This document shows, piece by piece, positions 37,700 through 48,449 of a stretch of DNA of 64,000 bases (the stretch's first letter is position 1; each line of letters begins with the position of its first letter). The notes under the pieces are model-generated. The model saw only the letters and a list, made by a program, of their open reading frames with translations, was not told the origin of the DNA and made no database searches. Source of the DNA: Luteimonas vadosa (GTDB lineage: Bacteria; Pseudomonadota; Gammaproteobacteria; Xanthomonadales; Xanthomonadaceae); assembly GCF_039543545.1 (NCBI RefSeq), contig NZ_BAABJY010000001.1, forward strand, positions 930,001 to 994,000. The letters are read 5' to 3'. Position numbers and translations under genes: made by a program.

Positions 37700-38890
37700 T
37701 CAGCGGTTCTGCACCTTCGGCCGCGCCTGCGCGCCGGGCTGCACGGTGTTGTTGATGGTGACTTCGGCGTCGTTGCGCAGCTTGAGCAGGCCGCTGGTGA
37801 CGACCTCCTCGCCGGGCGCCAGGCCGTCGGTCACCACCACCAGGTCGCCGCGCGTGGCGCCGGTGGTGACGAAGCGCTGCTTCACGACCAGCTTGTCGCC
37901 GGTCAGCGGCTGGCCCTGCATGTCGGTCTCGCCGTCGCGCCGCTTCACCCTCGAGATCACGTAGACGGCGTTGCCGTAGGGATTGAAGCTGACCGCGGTC
38001 TGCGGGACCACCACCACCTTGCGCTCGCCGCCGAGGTCGAAGCGCACCTGGGCGAAGCTGCCCGGGTGCAGGGCATGGTCCGGATTCTGCAAGGTCGCCT
38101 GCAGCCTGAAGTTGCGGGTGTCGGGGTCGACCTGCGGCTCGATCGCGGTGATGCGGCCCTCGAAGGTCTTGCCCGGCAGCGCGTCGACCGTGGCGCGGAT
38201 CTGCGTGCCTTCCACGACCTTGCCCATCTGTCCCTCGGGCAGGCTGAAGTCGAGATGGATCGGGTCGAGCTGCTGCAGGCTGACGATCGGCGTGCCCGGG
38301 GACAGGTACTGGCCGAGGTTGACCCGGCGGATGCCGAGCACGCCGCTGAACGGGGCACGGATGGTCTTCTGTTCGATCAGCGCCCGCTGCGCCTCGACCT
38401 GGGCCTGCGCGGTGGCGGCGCTGGTGGCGCGCTGCTGCGCCTCGTCCTTCGAGACCAGCTGCTCGCTTGACAGTTGCTGCCAGCGGTCGCGCTGCACCGC
38501 GGCTAGGCGCGCGGCGGCCTGCAGCGCCCTGAGCGTGGCTTGTTCGTTGGCGCTGTTGAGCCGCACCAGCACCGTGCCGGCCTGGACCGGCTGGCCCGGT
38601 TCGAACCCGATCGCGCGGACCACGCCGCCGGCTTCGGTAGTCACGTCGGTACCGTTCACCGCCACCAGCGTGCCCACGGCCTCGGCCGTGTCGCTCCAGC
38701 GCTGCGCCTTGGCGGTGGTGCTGCTGACCGCCACCGGTGGCTGCGGCATGTTGTCGAAGAAGGCGTTGGTCTGCGCACTGAAGAACGCCTTGACCGCGAA
38801 CACGCCGCCGAAGACCACCAGGGCGGCAAGCAGCATCCAGAACATGCGCTTCCGGGTGGAGGGCGCTCGCGTCGAATCGTGACTAGGCAT
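37700..38890 (-). CDS. RND efflux periplasmic adaptor (AcrA/MexE-like)
   Basis: A 396-residue membrane-fusion protein. The N-terminal helix FWMLLAALVVFGGVFAV anchors it; it lacks a clear lipobox Cys. Lipoyl-like halves flank a short helical hairpin (about 110-170), with RAPFSGVLGIRRVNLGQYL in the second half, then a beta-barrel domain and a membrane-proximal domain. The last residues PGAQARPKVQNR form a basic tail. It starts inside the last eight bases of the TetR gene, indicating coupling, and feeds the RND pump encoded downstream. Confidence 0.93.
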   Translation of the reverse strand: MPSHDSTRAPSTRKRMFWMLLAALVVFGGVFAVKAFFSAQTNAFFDNMPQPPVAVSSTTAKAQRWSDTAEAVGTLVAVNGTDVTTEAGGVVRAIGFEPGQPVQAGTVLVRLNSANEQATLRALQAAARLAAVQRDRWQQLSSEQLVSKDEAQQRATSAATAQAQVEAQRALIEQKTIRAPFSGVLGIRRVNLGQYLSPGTPIVSLQQLDPIHLDFSLPEGQMGKVVEGTQIRATVDALPGKTFEGRITAIEPQVDPDTRNFRLQATLQNPDHALHPGSFAQVRFDLGGERKVVVVPQTAVSFNPYGNAVYVISRVKRRDGETDMQGQPLTGDKLVVKQRFVTTGATRGDLVVVTDGLAPGEEVVTSGLLKLRNDAEVTINNTVQPGAQARPKVQNR

Positions 38891-39659
38891 GGGAGGTTTC
38901 CGGGGATGTCAGGAGCTGGGGGGAAGGCGCCGGGCAGGCGGTGCCGAACACCGCCTTGCAGATGCGCTCGACCTGAGCGTCGACGGCCGTGTCGTCCGCA
39001 GGGTCGAACAGCGGCTGCCAGCCGTAGCCGTTGAGCAGGTAGTGCAGGTGCTTGATGAGCAGCCGATGCGGATCGCCGGCCGCATGGGCGTCGAGCATGC
39101 CGTCGACATGGGCAAGGGTATGCAGGCCCAGGCACAGGCTCCAAGGGCCGATGGTCAGGGCTTGTGGCTCCAGCGCCACCGAGGCGGGCAGGTCGCCGTT
39201 GGACCTGGCCGCGGCGACGATGCCGTCGACCAGCTCCGCCAGCGGCGCGCTGGCCGCCAGCGAGCGCCGGCGGCTGTCCGGGCTGGCGGCATTCCAGACC
39301 ACGTCGCTCCAGACGAACTGGGTCAGGCGGAAGTACTCGGGCTTGTCGCGCATCACCATGAGGTCCGCCAGCGCCACGGCCAGCATGCGTTCGCGGGTGG
39401 GGCCCGGCCACAGCGCCGCGCGCCGGAACAGGTCGACGCGGCTGAGGCAGTTGCGCGTGGCCAGCGCCACCAGCAGGTCCTCCTTGCTGGCGAAGTGCTG
39501 GTACAGGGTGCCGATCGCGTAGCGGCTGCGCTCGGCGATCCGCGACATCTGCAGGTTGAGCAGCCCGTCGCGCTGGATCAGCGCCTGGGCGGTGTCCAGG
39601 AACACGTTCTCCCGGTCGGCGAGTTCGCGCTGGCGATGGGGGCAGGCCGACATGGGCAT
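38883..39659 (-). CDS. TetR-family repressor of the RND operon
   Basis: A 258-residue regulator, longer than typical (about 200). The N-terminal helix-turn-helix is clear: ALIQRDGLLNLQMSRIAERSR and YAIGTLYQHFASKEDLLVAL. The C-terminal ligand domain is helical and poorly conserved. It is the first gene of the operon, so it is probably a self-repressor that also controls the efflux genes. A TACTG-N4-CAGTA inverted repeat lies just upstream of the start. The first residues include CPHRQRELADRENVF before the helix-turn-helix. The inducer is unknown. Confidence 0.9.
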   Translation of the reverse strand: MPMSACPHRQRELADRENVFLDTAQALIQRDGLLNLQMSRIAERSRYAIGTLYQHFASKEDLLVALATRNCLSRVDLFRRAALWPGPTRERMLAVALADLMVMRDKPEYFRLTQFVWSDVVWNAASPDSRRRSLAASAPLAELVDGIVAAARSNGDLPASVALEPQALTIGPWSLCLGLHTLAHVDGMLDAHAAGDPHRLLIKHLHYLLNGYGWQPLFDPADDTAVDAQVERICKAVFGTACPAPSPQLLTSPETSHA

Positions 39660-39669
39660 CTAACTGGAC

Positions 39670-39711
39670 TACTGGGTGCAGTATTGTGAACCTGATTCAT
39701 TCATGCGGCAA
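39670..39711 (-). promoter_or_regulatory. Promoter and probable TetR operator of the RND operon
   Basis: On the minus strand TTGCCG (39711-39706), a 17-base spacer and CACAAT (39688-39683) form a plausible promoter. The inverted repeat TACTG-CACC-CAGTA (39683-39670) begins at the last base of the -10 and covers the expected start of transcription, 11 bases before the TetR start codon. This is where an autorepressor would bind. Confidence 0.6.
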
Positions 39712-39755
39712 GCGTCGGGGCGCGCGTCCCGGCGCAGCGGGGCACGGCGATGCGC

Positions 39756-39789
39756 CAAAAAGAAACCCGGTCGACGGATCGACCGGGTT
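39756..39789 (-). terminator. Intrinsic terminator of the phasin gene
   Basis: On the minus strand an 11-bp stem (AACCCGGTCGA, loop TCCG, TCGACCGGGTT) is followed by TTCTTTTT. It lies about 60 bases past the phasin stop and is the best rho-independent terminator in the window. Confidence 0.9.
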
Positions 39790-39851
39790 CCTGACGCGGG
39801 GAGAGACCGCGTGGCCGGTAGACCGGCCGGACTAGCAGTGGAGCGGCGTGC

Positions 39852-40259
39852 TTACTTGCGCGCCTTCGTGGTCTTGCCGGCGGCCTTCACGGCCTCTTCG
39901 GCCTTGGCCTGCACCTTGGCGGCGGCGGACTCGACCTGGCCCTTGGCGATCTGGGCGATGGCTTCGTTGGTCTTCAGCGTGCGGCCCAGGACTTCCTGGC
40001 CGGTGCTGACGCTGCGCTCGACGTTCTGGCGGGCGACCTGCACGCCCTTGGGCCACACGGCCTTCAGGTCGTCCATGTCGCGGACTTCGGCCATCTCGCC
40101 GAGGAAGGCGAAGGCGGCGGTGGTGTTCTCTTCGATCGTGGCCATCTGCAGGCCGAACACGGTCTGCGCGTTCTCCAGCGCCAGGCGGTTGACCTCGGCG
40201 GCGGTATCGGCGAACTGGCGGGTCGAGTTGACGAACTGCTCGTTGATGTTCTGGTACAT
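39852..40259 (-). CDS. Phasin family protein
   Basis: A 135-residue, almost wholly helical protein beginning MYQNINEQFVNSTRQFADTA, with LALENAQTVFGLQMATIEEN and a Lys/Ala-rich C-terminus (AKAEEAVKAAGKTTKARK). Phasins coat polyhydroxyalkanoate granules; the basic Ala/Lys tail resembles histone-H1-like phasins that also bind DNA. ATG 40259 is preceded by CAGGAAA. The promoter overlaps a TGTTGCA-A-TGCAACA palindrome like PhaR operators, suggesting control by polymer or granule level. No pha synthesis genes are in the window, so granules are not proved. Confidence 0.85.
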   Translation of the reverse strand: MYQNINEQFVNSTRQFADTAAEVNRLALENAQTVFGLQMATIEENTTAAFAFLGEMAEVRDMDDLKAVWPKGVQVARQNVERSVSTGQEVLGRTLKTNEAIAQIAKGQVESAAAKVQAKAEEAVKAAGKTTKARK

Positions 40260-40307
40260 GGCGGTTTCCTGCGGTGTTCCGGCAGGGATTGCCGGTTTGT
40301 GCGGTGC

Positions 40308-40338
40308 AGCATAGCGCAGGGATTGTTGCAATGCAACA
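40308..40338 (-). promoter_or_regulatory. Phasin promoter with PhaR-type operator
   Basis: On the minus strand TTGCAT (40336-40331), a 17-base spacer and TATGCT (40313-40308) make a good promoter. The perfect palindrome TGTTGCA-A-TGCAACA (40324-40338) covers the -35 and contains TGC-N3-GCA, the pattern reported for PhaR, the repressor of phasin genes. A weaker TGC-N3-GCA lies at 40300-40308. Confidence 0.7.
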
Positions 40339-40339
40339 T

Positions 40340-40841
40340 TTGGACTCAGACCCGCATCCGGACGTTCAGTGTTTTCTTAAAGTGGTTACAAATCATGGGG
40401 TTGCAAGAACGCCTCGATGGGTACGGCTCGTCGGAGAGTTCAAGGAAGGTCGAGATGGCTCTTCTCGCAGTTCTTCCGAGGCGGTTTAAGTGGACCGGCT
40501 TCGCGCCTGCCTTCCAGTCGGATCGTGGCCTGCTTCCGCGCCGGCGCCCACCAGGGCCAAGTCCACGGGCCGGCAGCGTGGCCGGGCGTTTCCGCCGGGG
40601 CCGAGGCAGTGCTTCGGACCACCTGTTGCAGGGTCGTGGCGGCCATCCATCGCCGGGCCTCGTGGGCTTGGGGTCGTCCCGCCCGGCCATCCGGCCAGGG
40701 AGTCGACGTCATCCCCGGGGTCGACCATCGCAACGCCCGGCGGCCCGCTCGACACCGGCGCCTCCCCCGCCTTCCACCGGGGCCGACCGGGCGTTCACCG
40801 ACGCGCGGGCTGCCGGCAGGGCAGGCCGCGGCCACGTCGGC
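40340..40841. other. 500-base gap between phasin and queD, nothing recognised
   Basis: The first 80 bases are less GC-rich than the surroundings, the rest is GC-rich. Open frames on both strands are Arg/Pro/Gly-rich and resemble no family I know. No RNA gene was seen. Confidence 0.4.
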
Positions 40842-41195
40842 TCACCCCCGGTACCGGCAACCGGACGTGCAGGTCTCGTGCACCGTGACCTCGCTCAGCA
40901 GCGGCAGGCCGGGTTTGAGACGCTCCCAGATCCACATCGCCAGCCGCTCGCTGGTGGGGTTCTCCAGGCCGGGCACGTCGTTGAGGCAGTGATGGTCGAG
41001 CTGCTCGAACAGGGGCTGGAACGCCGCCTTGATGTCGGCGAAATCCATGACCCAGCCGCTGTCCTGGCCGACCTCGCCGCTGACGTGCAGGTCGACCCGG
41101 AACGAGTGCCCGTGCATGCGCGCGCACTTGTGCCCGGGCGGCACGTTGGGCAGCCGGTGGGCCGATTCGAGGGTGAAGGTCTTGAAGATATCCAT
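40842..41195 (-). CDS. queD: 6-carboxy-5,6,7,8-tetrahydropterin synthase
   Basis: A 117-residue enzyme of queuosine synthesis, converting dihydroneopterin triphosphate to carboxy-tetrahydropterin. The zinc-binding histidines lie in ESAHRLP and MHGHSFRVDL, and the catalytic Cys in HKCARMHGH. Also visible are DFADIKAAF and LDHHCLND and the Glu-bearing C-terminus VHETCTSGCRYRG. It starts 56 bases after tRNA-Met on the same strand, so it may be transcribed with the tRNA. Other que genes are not in the window. Confidence 0.94.
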   Translation of the reverse strand: MDIFKTFTLESAHRLPNVPPGHKCARMHGHSFRVDLHVSGEVGQDSGWVMDFADIKAAFQPLFEQLDHHCLNDVPGLENPTSERLAMWIWERLKPGLPLLSEVTVHETCTSGCRYRG

Positions 41196-41251
41196 CGGCG
41201 GTTCCAGGCCCGGATGGCGCGCGCCGCGGCGGCGCAGGGCGGGCAGGCGGA

Positions 41252-41328
41252 TGGTGGCTATGGGTGGACTCGAACCACCGACCCCAGCATTATGAGTGCT
41301 GTGCTCTAACCGGCTGAGCTACATAGCC
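41252..41328 (-). tRNA. tRNA-Met (anticodon CAT)
   Basis: A 77-base tRNA with GGCTATG/CATAGCC acceptor stem, encoded CCA, D-loop AGCTCAGCCGGTTAGAGC, anticodon CAT at 41294-41292 and T-loop GGTTCGAGTCC. The first base pair is G-C, and the T-arm and D-arm are of elongator type, so this is probably elongator tRNA-Met; a CAT anticodon could also be modified to read AUA (tRNA-Ile2). A promoter precedes it. Confidence 0.96.
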
Positions 41329-41367
41329 AGACTGGCTGCACGCACCAAGCGGTGCAGCGAGCCGCGC

Positions 41368-41396
41368 ATTGTCCATTCCGCCGCCCCGCCAGTCAA
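41368..41396 (-). promoter_or_regulatory. Promoter of tRNA-Met
   Basis: On the minus strand TTGACT (41396-41391), a 17-base spacer and GACAAT (41373-41368) lie about 40 bases before the mature tRNA 5' end. It is the strongest sigma-70 match near this gene. Confidence 0.65.
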
Positions 41397-41483
41397 TTCC
41401 GCGCCCCGCGCTTGTCGCTGCGCGGCCGCCATGGCAGAGTCGGTGGCAGTGACGCAAGTCAAATAATCTCAGGAGTCCGCATC

Positions 41484-42077
41484 GTGATCGATCCGGACGG
41501 GTATCGGCCCAATGTCGGCATCGTGCTGATGCATCCCGACGGCCGCGTCTTCTGGGCGCGGCGCGTGCGCCGCGATGGCTGGCAGTTCCCCCAGGGCGGC
41601 ATGAACACCGACGAGACGCCGCTCGAGGCGATGTACCGCGAGTTGCAGGAGGAAACCGGCCTGCGTGCCGACCACGTCGCGGTGCTCGGGGTGACCCCCG
41701 GGTGGCTGCGGTATCGCCTGCCGTCGCGGGCGGTCCGCCGCAATGACCGCCTGGTGTGCATCGGCCAGAAGCAGGTGTGGTTCCTGCTGCAGTTCACGGG
41801 ACGCGAAGAGGACCTGAACCTGGCGCAGACCGACAAGCCGGAGTTCGACCATTGGCGCTGGGTCGACTTCTGGTATCCGCTGGAGCATGTGGTGAACTTC
41901 AAGCGCGGCGTGTATGCCAATGCGCTGCGCCACCTCGCGCCTTTCGCACGCCAGGTGGCCGGGATGCAGGCGATCCCGAAGATCGGCTTCGAACAACGCC
42001 GGCACCACCGCCCGCAGCGCGCACGCAAGCCGCCGGTCCGGGGTGCCGGGAAAGGTCCGGAGGCCGCGGGGAACTGA
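41484..42077 (+). CDS. rppH: RNA pyrophosphohydrolase (Nudix)
   Basis: A 197-residue enzyme removing pyrophosphate from mRNA 5' ends to trigger decay. The Nudix box is clear: GGMNTDETPLEAMYREL then QEETGL. The start is GTG 41484, giving VIDPDGYRPNVGIVL, the standard RppH N-terminus; AGGAG lies eight bases upstream. The last 35 residues are basic and probably disordered (KPPVRGAGKGPEAAGN), longer than the E. coli protein (176). Downstream is bfd, with its own Fur-like promoter region. Confidence 0.95.
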   Translation: MIDPDGYRPNVGIVLMHPDGRVFWARRVRRDGWQFPQGGMNTDETPLEAMYRELQEETGLRADHVAVLGVTPGWLRYRLPSRAVRRNDRLVCIGQKQVWFLLQFTGREEDLNLAQTDKPEFDHWRWVDFWYPLEHVVNFKRGVYANALRHLAPFARQVAGMQAIPKIGFEQRRHHRPQRARKPPVRGAGKGPEAAGN

Positions 42078-42102
42078 CCGCGGATGCTCGGGCCGTGGCG
42101 GC

Positions 42103-42121
42103 CGTATTGACAATCATTCGC
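42103..42121 (+). promoter_or_regulatory. Fur box over the bfd promoter
   Basis: The segment TATTGACAATCATTCGCATT (42105-42124) contains the Fur-like core; aligned at 42103-42121 it matches 13 of 19 positions of the Fur consensus, including AATCATT. It overlaps a TTGACA -35 element (42107-42112). The downstream gene encodes a protein typically induced by iron lack. Confidence 0.65.
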
Positions 42122-42167
42122 ATTCGTGGCGCAATGGAATCCCGTCCGAACCGGCGTGATGTCCCCC

Positions 42168-42386
42168 ATGTACGTGTGTGTCTGCAATGGCGTGACCGAA
42201 AGCGACATCCGCCACTCGGCGAGGGCGGGTTGCCGGGGCATGGCCGAACTGACGATGCGTACCGGCTGCGGCGCCACCTGCGGAAGCTGCCTGCCGATGG
42301 CCTGCGAGCTGCTCGAGCAGGCACGCGCGGACCACGCTGCGGAGGGCACCCGCGTCGCGTTCCCCGGCGTGGCGCACGCCGCCTGA
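42168..42386 (+). CDS. bfd: Bacterioferritin-associated ferredoxin
   Basis: A 72-residue [2Fe-2S] protein that reduces bacterioferritin to release stored iron. ATG 42168 gives MYVCVCNGVTE and puts the cluster cysteines at 4, 6, 38 and 41, the positions in known Bfd proteins; the earlier ATG at 42159 would shift them. The C-terminus is extended and Ala/Arg-rich. It lies 181 bases before bfr on the same strand, and a Fur-like box overlaps its promoter, matching the inverse regulation of Bfd and Bfr in other bacteria. Confidence 0.93.
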   Translation: MYVCVCNGVTESDIRHSARAGCRGMAELTMRTGCGATCGSCLPMACELLEQARADHAAEGTRVAFPGVAHAA

Positions 42387-42567
42387 GCCTTGCCGGCCGA
42401 GGGCCGGCTTGCTTCTTTCCCGACACGCTCTCCGTTGCACGGCGTCCCATGGCGGCTGCCGCGTGGCGGCGCAGACGGTCGCAACGGCGAATGCACTCGA
42501 TTCGCGTTCCGCCATGGCGCGCGGCCCGACGCTAGAGTAGGGCCATCCCGCCATCCGGAGTCCCGCC

Positions 42568-43044
42568 ATGAAAGGCGACCCCCAGGTCATCAAGCATCTC
42601 AACGAGGCCTTGTTCAACGAGTTGACCGCGATCAACCAGTACTTCCTGCACGCCAAGATGCTGAAGAACTGGGGACTGCACGAACTCGCCAAGCACGAGT
42701 ACGAAGAGTCGATCGACGAGATGAAGCACGCCGATGCGCTGGCCGACCGCATCCTGTTCCTCGACGGGCTGCCGAACTTCCAGGCCTTGGGCAAGCTGCG
42801 CGTCGGCGAGAACCCGCGCGAGATCCTGGAGTGCGACCTGGCGCTGGAGCTGGAGGCGATCCCGGCCCTGAAGACCGCGATCGCCCACTGCGAGAAGGTC
42901 AGCGACTTCGTCAGCCGCAAGTTGTTCGCCGACATCCTGGAATCCGAAGAGGAACACGTCGACTGGCTCGAGACCCAACTGTCCTTGGTCGAGCGCCTGG
43001 GCGAGCAGAACTACCTGCAGATCAAGGTCGACGGCGACGACTGA
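42568..43044 (+). CDS. bfr: Bacterioferritin
   Basis: A 158-residue four-helix iron-storage subunit that forms 24-mer cages with haem. Ferroxidase ligands are at the usual places: Glu18, Glu51, His54 and Glu94, with Glu127/His130 in ESEEEHVDWLE. The haem ligand Met52 is in IDEMKHAD. Length and start match the family (MKGDPQVIKHLNEAL). The 181-base gap after bfd contains TAGAGT at 42533-42538, a possible -10 element, so bfr probably has its own promoter. It converges on the hybrid kinase gene. Confidence 0.96.
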   Translation: MKGDPQVIKHLNEALFNELTAINQYFLHAKMLKNWGLHELAKHEYEESIDEMKHADALADRILFLDGLPNFQALGKLRVGENPREILECDLALELEAIPALKTAIAHCEKVSDFVSRKLFADILESEEEHVDWLETQLSLVERLGEQNYLQIKVDGDD

Positions 43045-43053
43045 CGCACGGGG

Positions 43054-43069
43054 CGCGGGCGCGCCCGCG
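43054..43069. terminator. GC-rich palindrome after bfr
   Basis: CGCGGGCGCGCCCGCG is a perfect 16-base palindrome ten bases after the bfr stop, in the 105-base gap between convergent genes. It may end both transcripts, though no T-tract is present. Confidence 0.4.
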
Positions 43070-43149
43070 GGGTGTCTTGCGCGCGATCGGCGTGCCACCG
43101 CGTTTCTGCGGCCGCACGACCGGTCCGGACGGGCGCCGTTTACGTCGGC

Positions 43150-45650
<2,501 letters not shown>

Positions 45651-45651
<1 letters not shown>

Positions 45652-47555
45652 TACAGCACCGAATGCTGGAAGTCGAAGTCCAGCCCCTCGGCGACGCGCT
45701 GCACCAGGTTGCCCTGGATGTAGTCGACCCCGCTCATCCACAGCGTGGCCGCCGCCTGCGGGTCCTCGACCTGCTGCCCGATCACCTGCAGGCCGTGGCG
45801 ATGCGCCTGGTCGATGGCCTGGCGCATCTGGTCGCACGTGGCCGTGTCGGACAGCTCGCGCGAATAGCGCGCCGCCAACCGGATGAAGCCCAGCGGCAAG
45901 CGGGTCAGGAGCGACTCGGGATCGATGCCTGTCTCGTACTGGCTCAGGCACAACTGCACGCCCTCGGGCACCATGCGCGCGCAGAATTCCTGCAGCGACA
46001 GGGTGTGGACCAGGGCTTCGTCCAGCCGCAGGTCGATGACCAGCGTGCCGGGCTCGATCCCCGCCAGCGACAGCGTTTCGATCAACCAGTCCGCATAGCC
46101 CTCGCTGGCCAGCGTCCGCGCTGACTGGGTGAGGAACAGGCGGATGCGCTTCTGCTCCTTCTTGCGTTCGCGCAGCATGTCGACCGCGATCTGGACGACG
46201 CGCTGGTCGATCTGGTGCAGCTGGTCCGAACCCTCCACCGCCGCCAGGATTTCCGCAGCGGTGTGCAGCTCGCCATCGGCGTCGCGCAAGCGCAACAGCG
46301 TCTGGTACTGCGCCTGGTCCCCGCCGGCCACCGCGACCACCGGCTGGAAGGCGAGTTCGAAGCCGTCCTCGGCCAGCGCCTTGCGCACCAGGGCCGCCAT
46401 CGCGCGGTCGCGCTCGTCGTGGCGCGCATGCGGTGGGGTGTAGCGCGCGATGCCGATCGGCATGGTGCGCGCGTGGCGCAAGGCCTGCTCGGCGGCGGCG
46501 AGCGCGCTGCTGGCGTCGTCGAACCCGTCGGCGAGCGCCGCATAGCCGACCAGGGTGCGCAGGCGCAGCGACTGGCCCTCGACTTCGAACACGTGGCGCC
46601 CGACGCCGTCGCGGAACTTGCGCGCGCAATCCTCCAGGCCAGCCGCCTCCATGCCGCTGACATGGATGATGAAGGTGTTGTCGTTCAGGCGGGAGACCGC
46701 GGCGTTGCCGGCCAGTTCGCCGACGTAACGGCCGGCCTCGGTCAGCAGCGTCTCGACGCCGACGTACCCGACTTCGTCCCTCAATGCGGCGAAGCCTTCG
46801 ATTTCCAGGAAGAACAGACCGCCTTCGCCCTGGCCGGGGATCGCGGCGTTGAGGCGGTGGAGCATGTGCGGGCGGGTGTACAGGCCGGTGGAGGGGTGGC
46901 GCCCATCGCCGGCACGGTGGCGCTGCAGCATGCGCGCGCGCTTGACCCGGCTCTGCACCGCGGCGATCAGGTGCCTCGGCGGCACCGGCTTGGCGAGGAA
47001 ATCGTCCGCCCCCGCCTCCAGCACCTGGACCCGGCGCTCGGGGTCCGTGTCGCCGGTGAGGAACACGATCGGGACATGGGAGAAGGACGGATGGTTGCGG
47101 ATCAGGCCGGTCAATTCCGCCCCGTCCATGCCCGGCATGTGCAGGTCCATCAGCACCAGTTCCGGCTTGAACTCCTCGATCGTGGACATGACGTCGGTGG
47201 TGGCGAGCACCACGGTGGCTTGCATCCCCGCGCCCATGAGCACGCTTTCGGCGAACAGCGCCTGGCTGACGTCGTCCTCCACGATCATCACGCGGAAAGG
47301 CGAGGCCGGGGCATCGGCCTGGCCACGAACGCTGGCGGCCGCCGCCGGGGCTGCGGAATTGTCGGATGACGCGGCTTTCGAGGCGTCCGCGAGCTGTTCA
47401 GCCTTGGCGTCAGCCTCGTCGCGCACCTCCAATGGCGGACCGGCGTCCTCGCACCAGCGGCGCCAATACTGGGCCGGTGGGCGCTCGGCCCGGGCCGAGG
47501 GACTGGCGGTCTTGGTTTGCGCTCGCACGAATCGGTTCTCCGGGGTGGGACTCAT
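45651..47555 (-). CDS. Response regulator with degenerate GGDEF and EAL domains
   Basis: A 634-residue cytoplasmic protein. After a Glu/Ala-rich N-terminus (1-95) the receiver (about 97-215) has VMIVEDDVSQ, LVLMDLHMPGMDG (phospho-acceptor Asp) and FLAKPVPP. The GGDEF-like domain (about 230-385) has NDNTF where GGDEF would be. The EAL-like domain (about 390-632) has QTLLR for EALLR, SQYETG for the DDFGTG block, RLAARY for KIDRSF, and IGQQVE for AEGVE. All catalytic and metal residues of both domains are therefore lost, so it should neither make nor break c-di-GMP; it may bind it or act as a protein partner. ATG 47555 is chosen; upstream codons are Pro/Arg-rich. The hybrid kinase gene overlaps its stop. 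Confidence 0.88.
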
Positions 47556-47769
47556 CGTTGGTCCGTCGGGCGGCTTTCGGCACCGACGTGGCCGGGCGGG
47601 CGCGACCCGGTCCAGGCCGCCCCAGCCGATCCTGGCGAACACGGCGCAGGCGGGAACGTCGCCCAGATCGATCGCCAGCCGGTGACCCCCGACGTCCCAC
47701 GAAGCGTACAACGAACCGCTGCGCCAGACGCGGCCACGTGCGTCGCGTGCCGCAAGTTGGGGAGGCGGC

Positions 47770-48351
47770 TCAGTCCGCGCGGGCGCGTGGTGCGCGACGG
47801 AACAGCCGTCGCCACGCCCACCAGATGCCCGTCGCGAGCAACAGGCTGATCGCGACCACCAGCGACAGGGCGAGCCAGGGATGGGCGAATGCCAGCGCCA
47901 GCGCCCCCACCACGGCGGCGTCCTCGGTGACCGACGCCGTCCAGTTGCTCAACGGTTCCGGCGACGTGTTGATCAGGGCGCGGGCGCCGGCCTTGAGCAT
48001 GTGGCTGGCCAGCGCCGCGCCGGCGCCGGTGGCCAGCATCCCGGCACCCAGGTCGCCGTCGGGCGACAGCGTCGCGGCCGCCAGGAAGGCCCCGGCGGGG
48101 ACGCGTGCCAAGGTCTGCAACATGTCCCACCCGGAGTCCACCCCGGGGATCTTGTCGGCGAAGAACTCCACGCCTGCCAAAACCCCCGAGACGCCGATGA
48201 CCCATGGGGACGTGGTGATCTCCAGCGCCTGCGGCAGCTCGATCCAGCCCAGGGCGCCCGCGACGCCGACCCCGAACACCGTCAGGTAGACCCGGATGCC
48301 GGCCAGCCAGGCCAGCAGGACCCCGAGGGCGAACAGGTGGGCTTCGGTCAT
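47770..48351 (-). CDS. DUF4126 membrane protein
   Basis: A 193-residue protein with about five membrane helices, matching DUF4126. Features are LAWLAGIRVYLTVFGVG near the N-terminus and DKIPGVDSGWDMLQTLARVPAGA, the family's best conserved stretch. Function is unknown. TATACT at 48399-48394 (minus strand) may be its -10 element and GGAGAG lies before the start. It diverges from the DUF6776 gene with 98 bases between the start codons, and lies 214 bases upstream of the REC-GGDEF-EAL gene. Confidence 0.82.
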   Translation of the reverse strand: MTEAHLFALGVLLAWLAGIRVYLTVFGVGVAGALGWIELPQALEITTSPWVIGVSGVLAGVEFFADKIPGVDSGWDMLQTLARVPAGAFLAAATLSPDGDLGAGMLATGAGAALASHMLKAGARALINTSPEPLSNWTASVTEDAAVVGALALAFAHPWLALSLVVAISLLLATGIWWAWRRLFRRAPRARAD

Positions 48352-48393
48352 GACGCTCTCCAGGTCGGCGCGCGTGACGGGTGACGGCGATCC

Positions 48394-48399
48394 AGTATA
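48394..48399 (-). promoter_or_regulatory. Possible -10 element of the DUF4126 gene
   Basis: TATACT on the minus strand lies 42 bases before ATG 48351, which has GGAGAG as ribosome site. No convincing -35 was found 16-18 bases upstream. Confidence 0.4.
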
Positions 48400-48413
48400 G
48401 GAGCGGCCCCGGG

Positions 48414-48443
48414 TTGACGCGCCCGTGAACGGCTCGCTATACC
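48414..48443 (+). promoter_or_regulatory. Promoter of the DUF6776 gene, probably leaderless
   Basis: TTGACG (48414-48419), an 18-base spacer and TATACC (48438-48443) form a good sigma-70 promoter. ATG 48450 follows the -10 by only six bases, so the transcript should start at or next to the start codon. Confidence 0.65.
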
Positions 48444-48449
48444 GTGCGG

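Noticed and set aside
35661..37964. A 767-residue plus-strand frame opposite the RND transporter
   Set aside because: His/Arg/Asp-rich antisense shadow.
40299..41309. A 336-residue plus-strand frame across the queD region
   Set aside because: It covers queD and tRNA-Met on the other strand and is Arg/Pro/Gly-rich.
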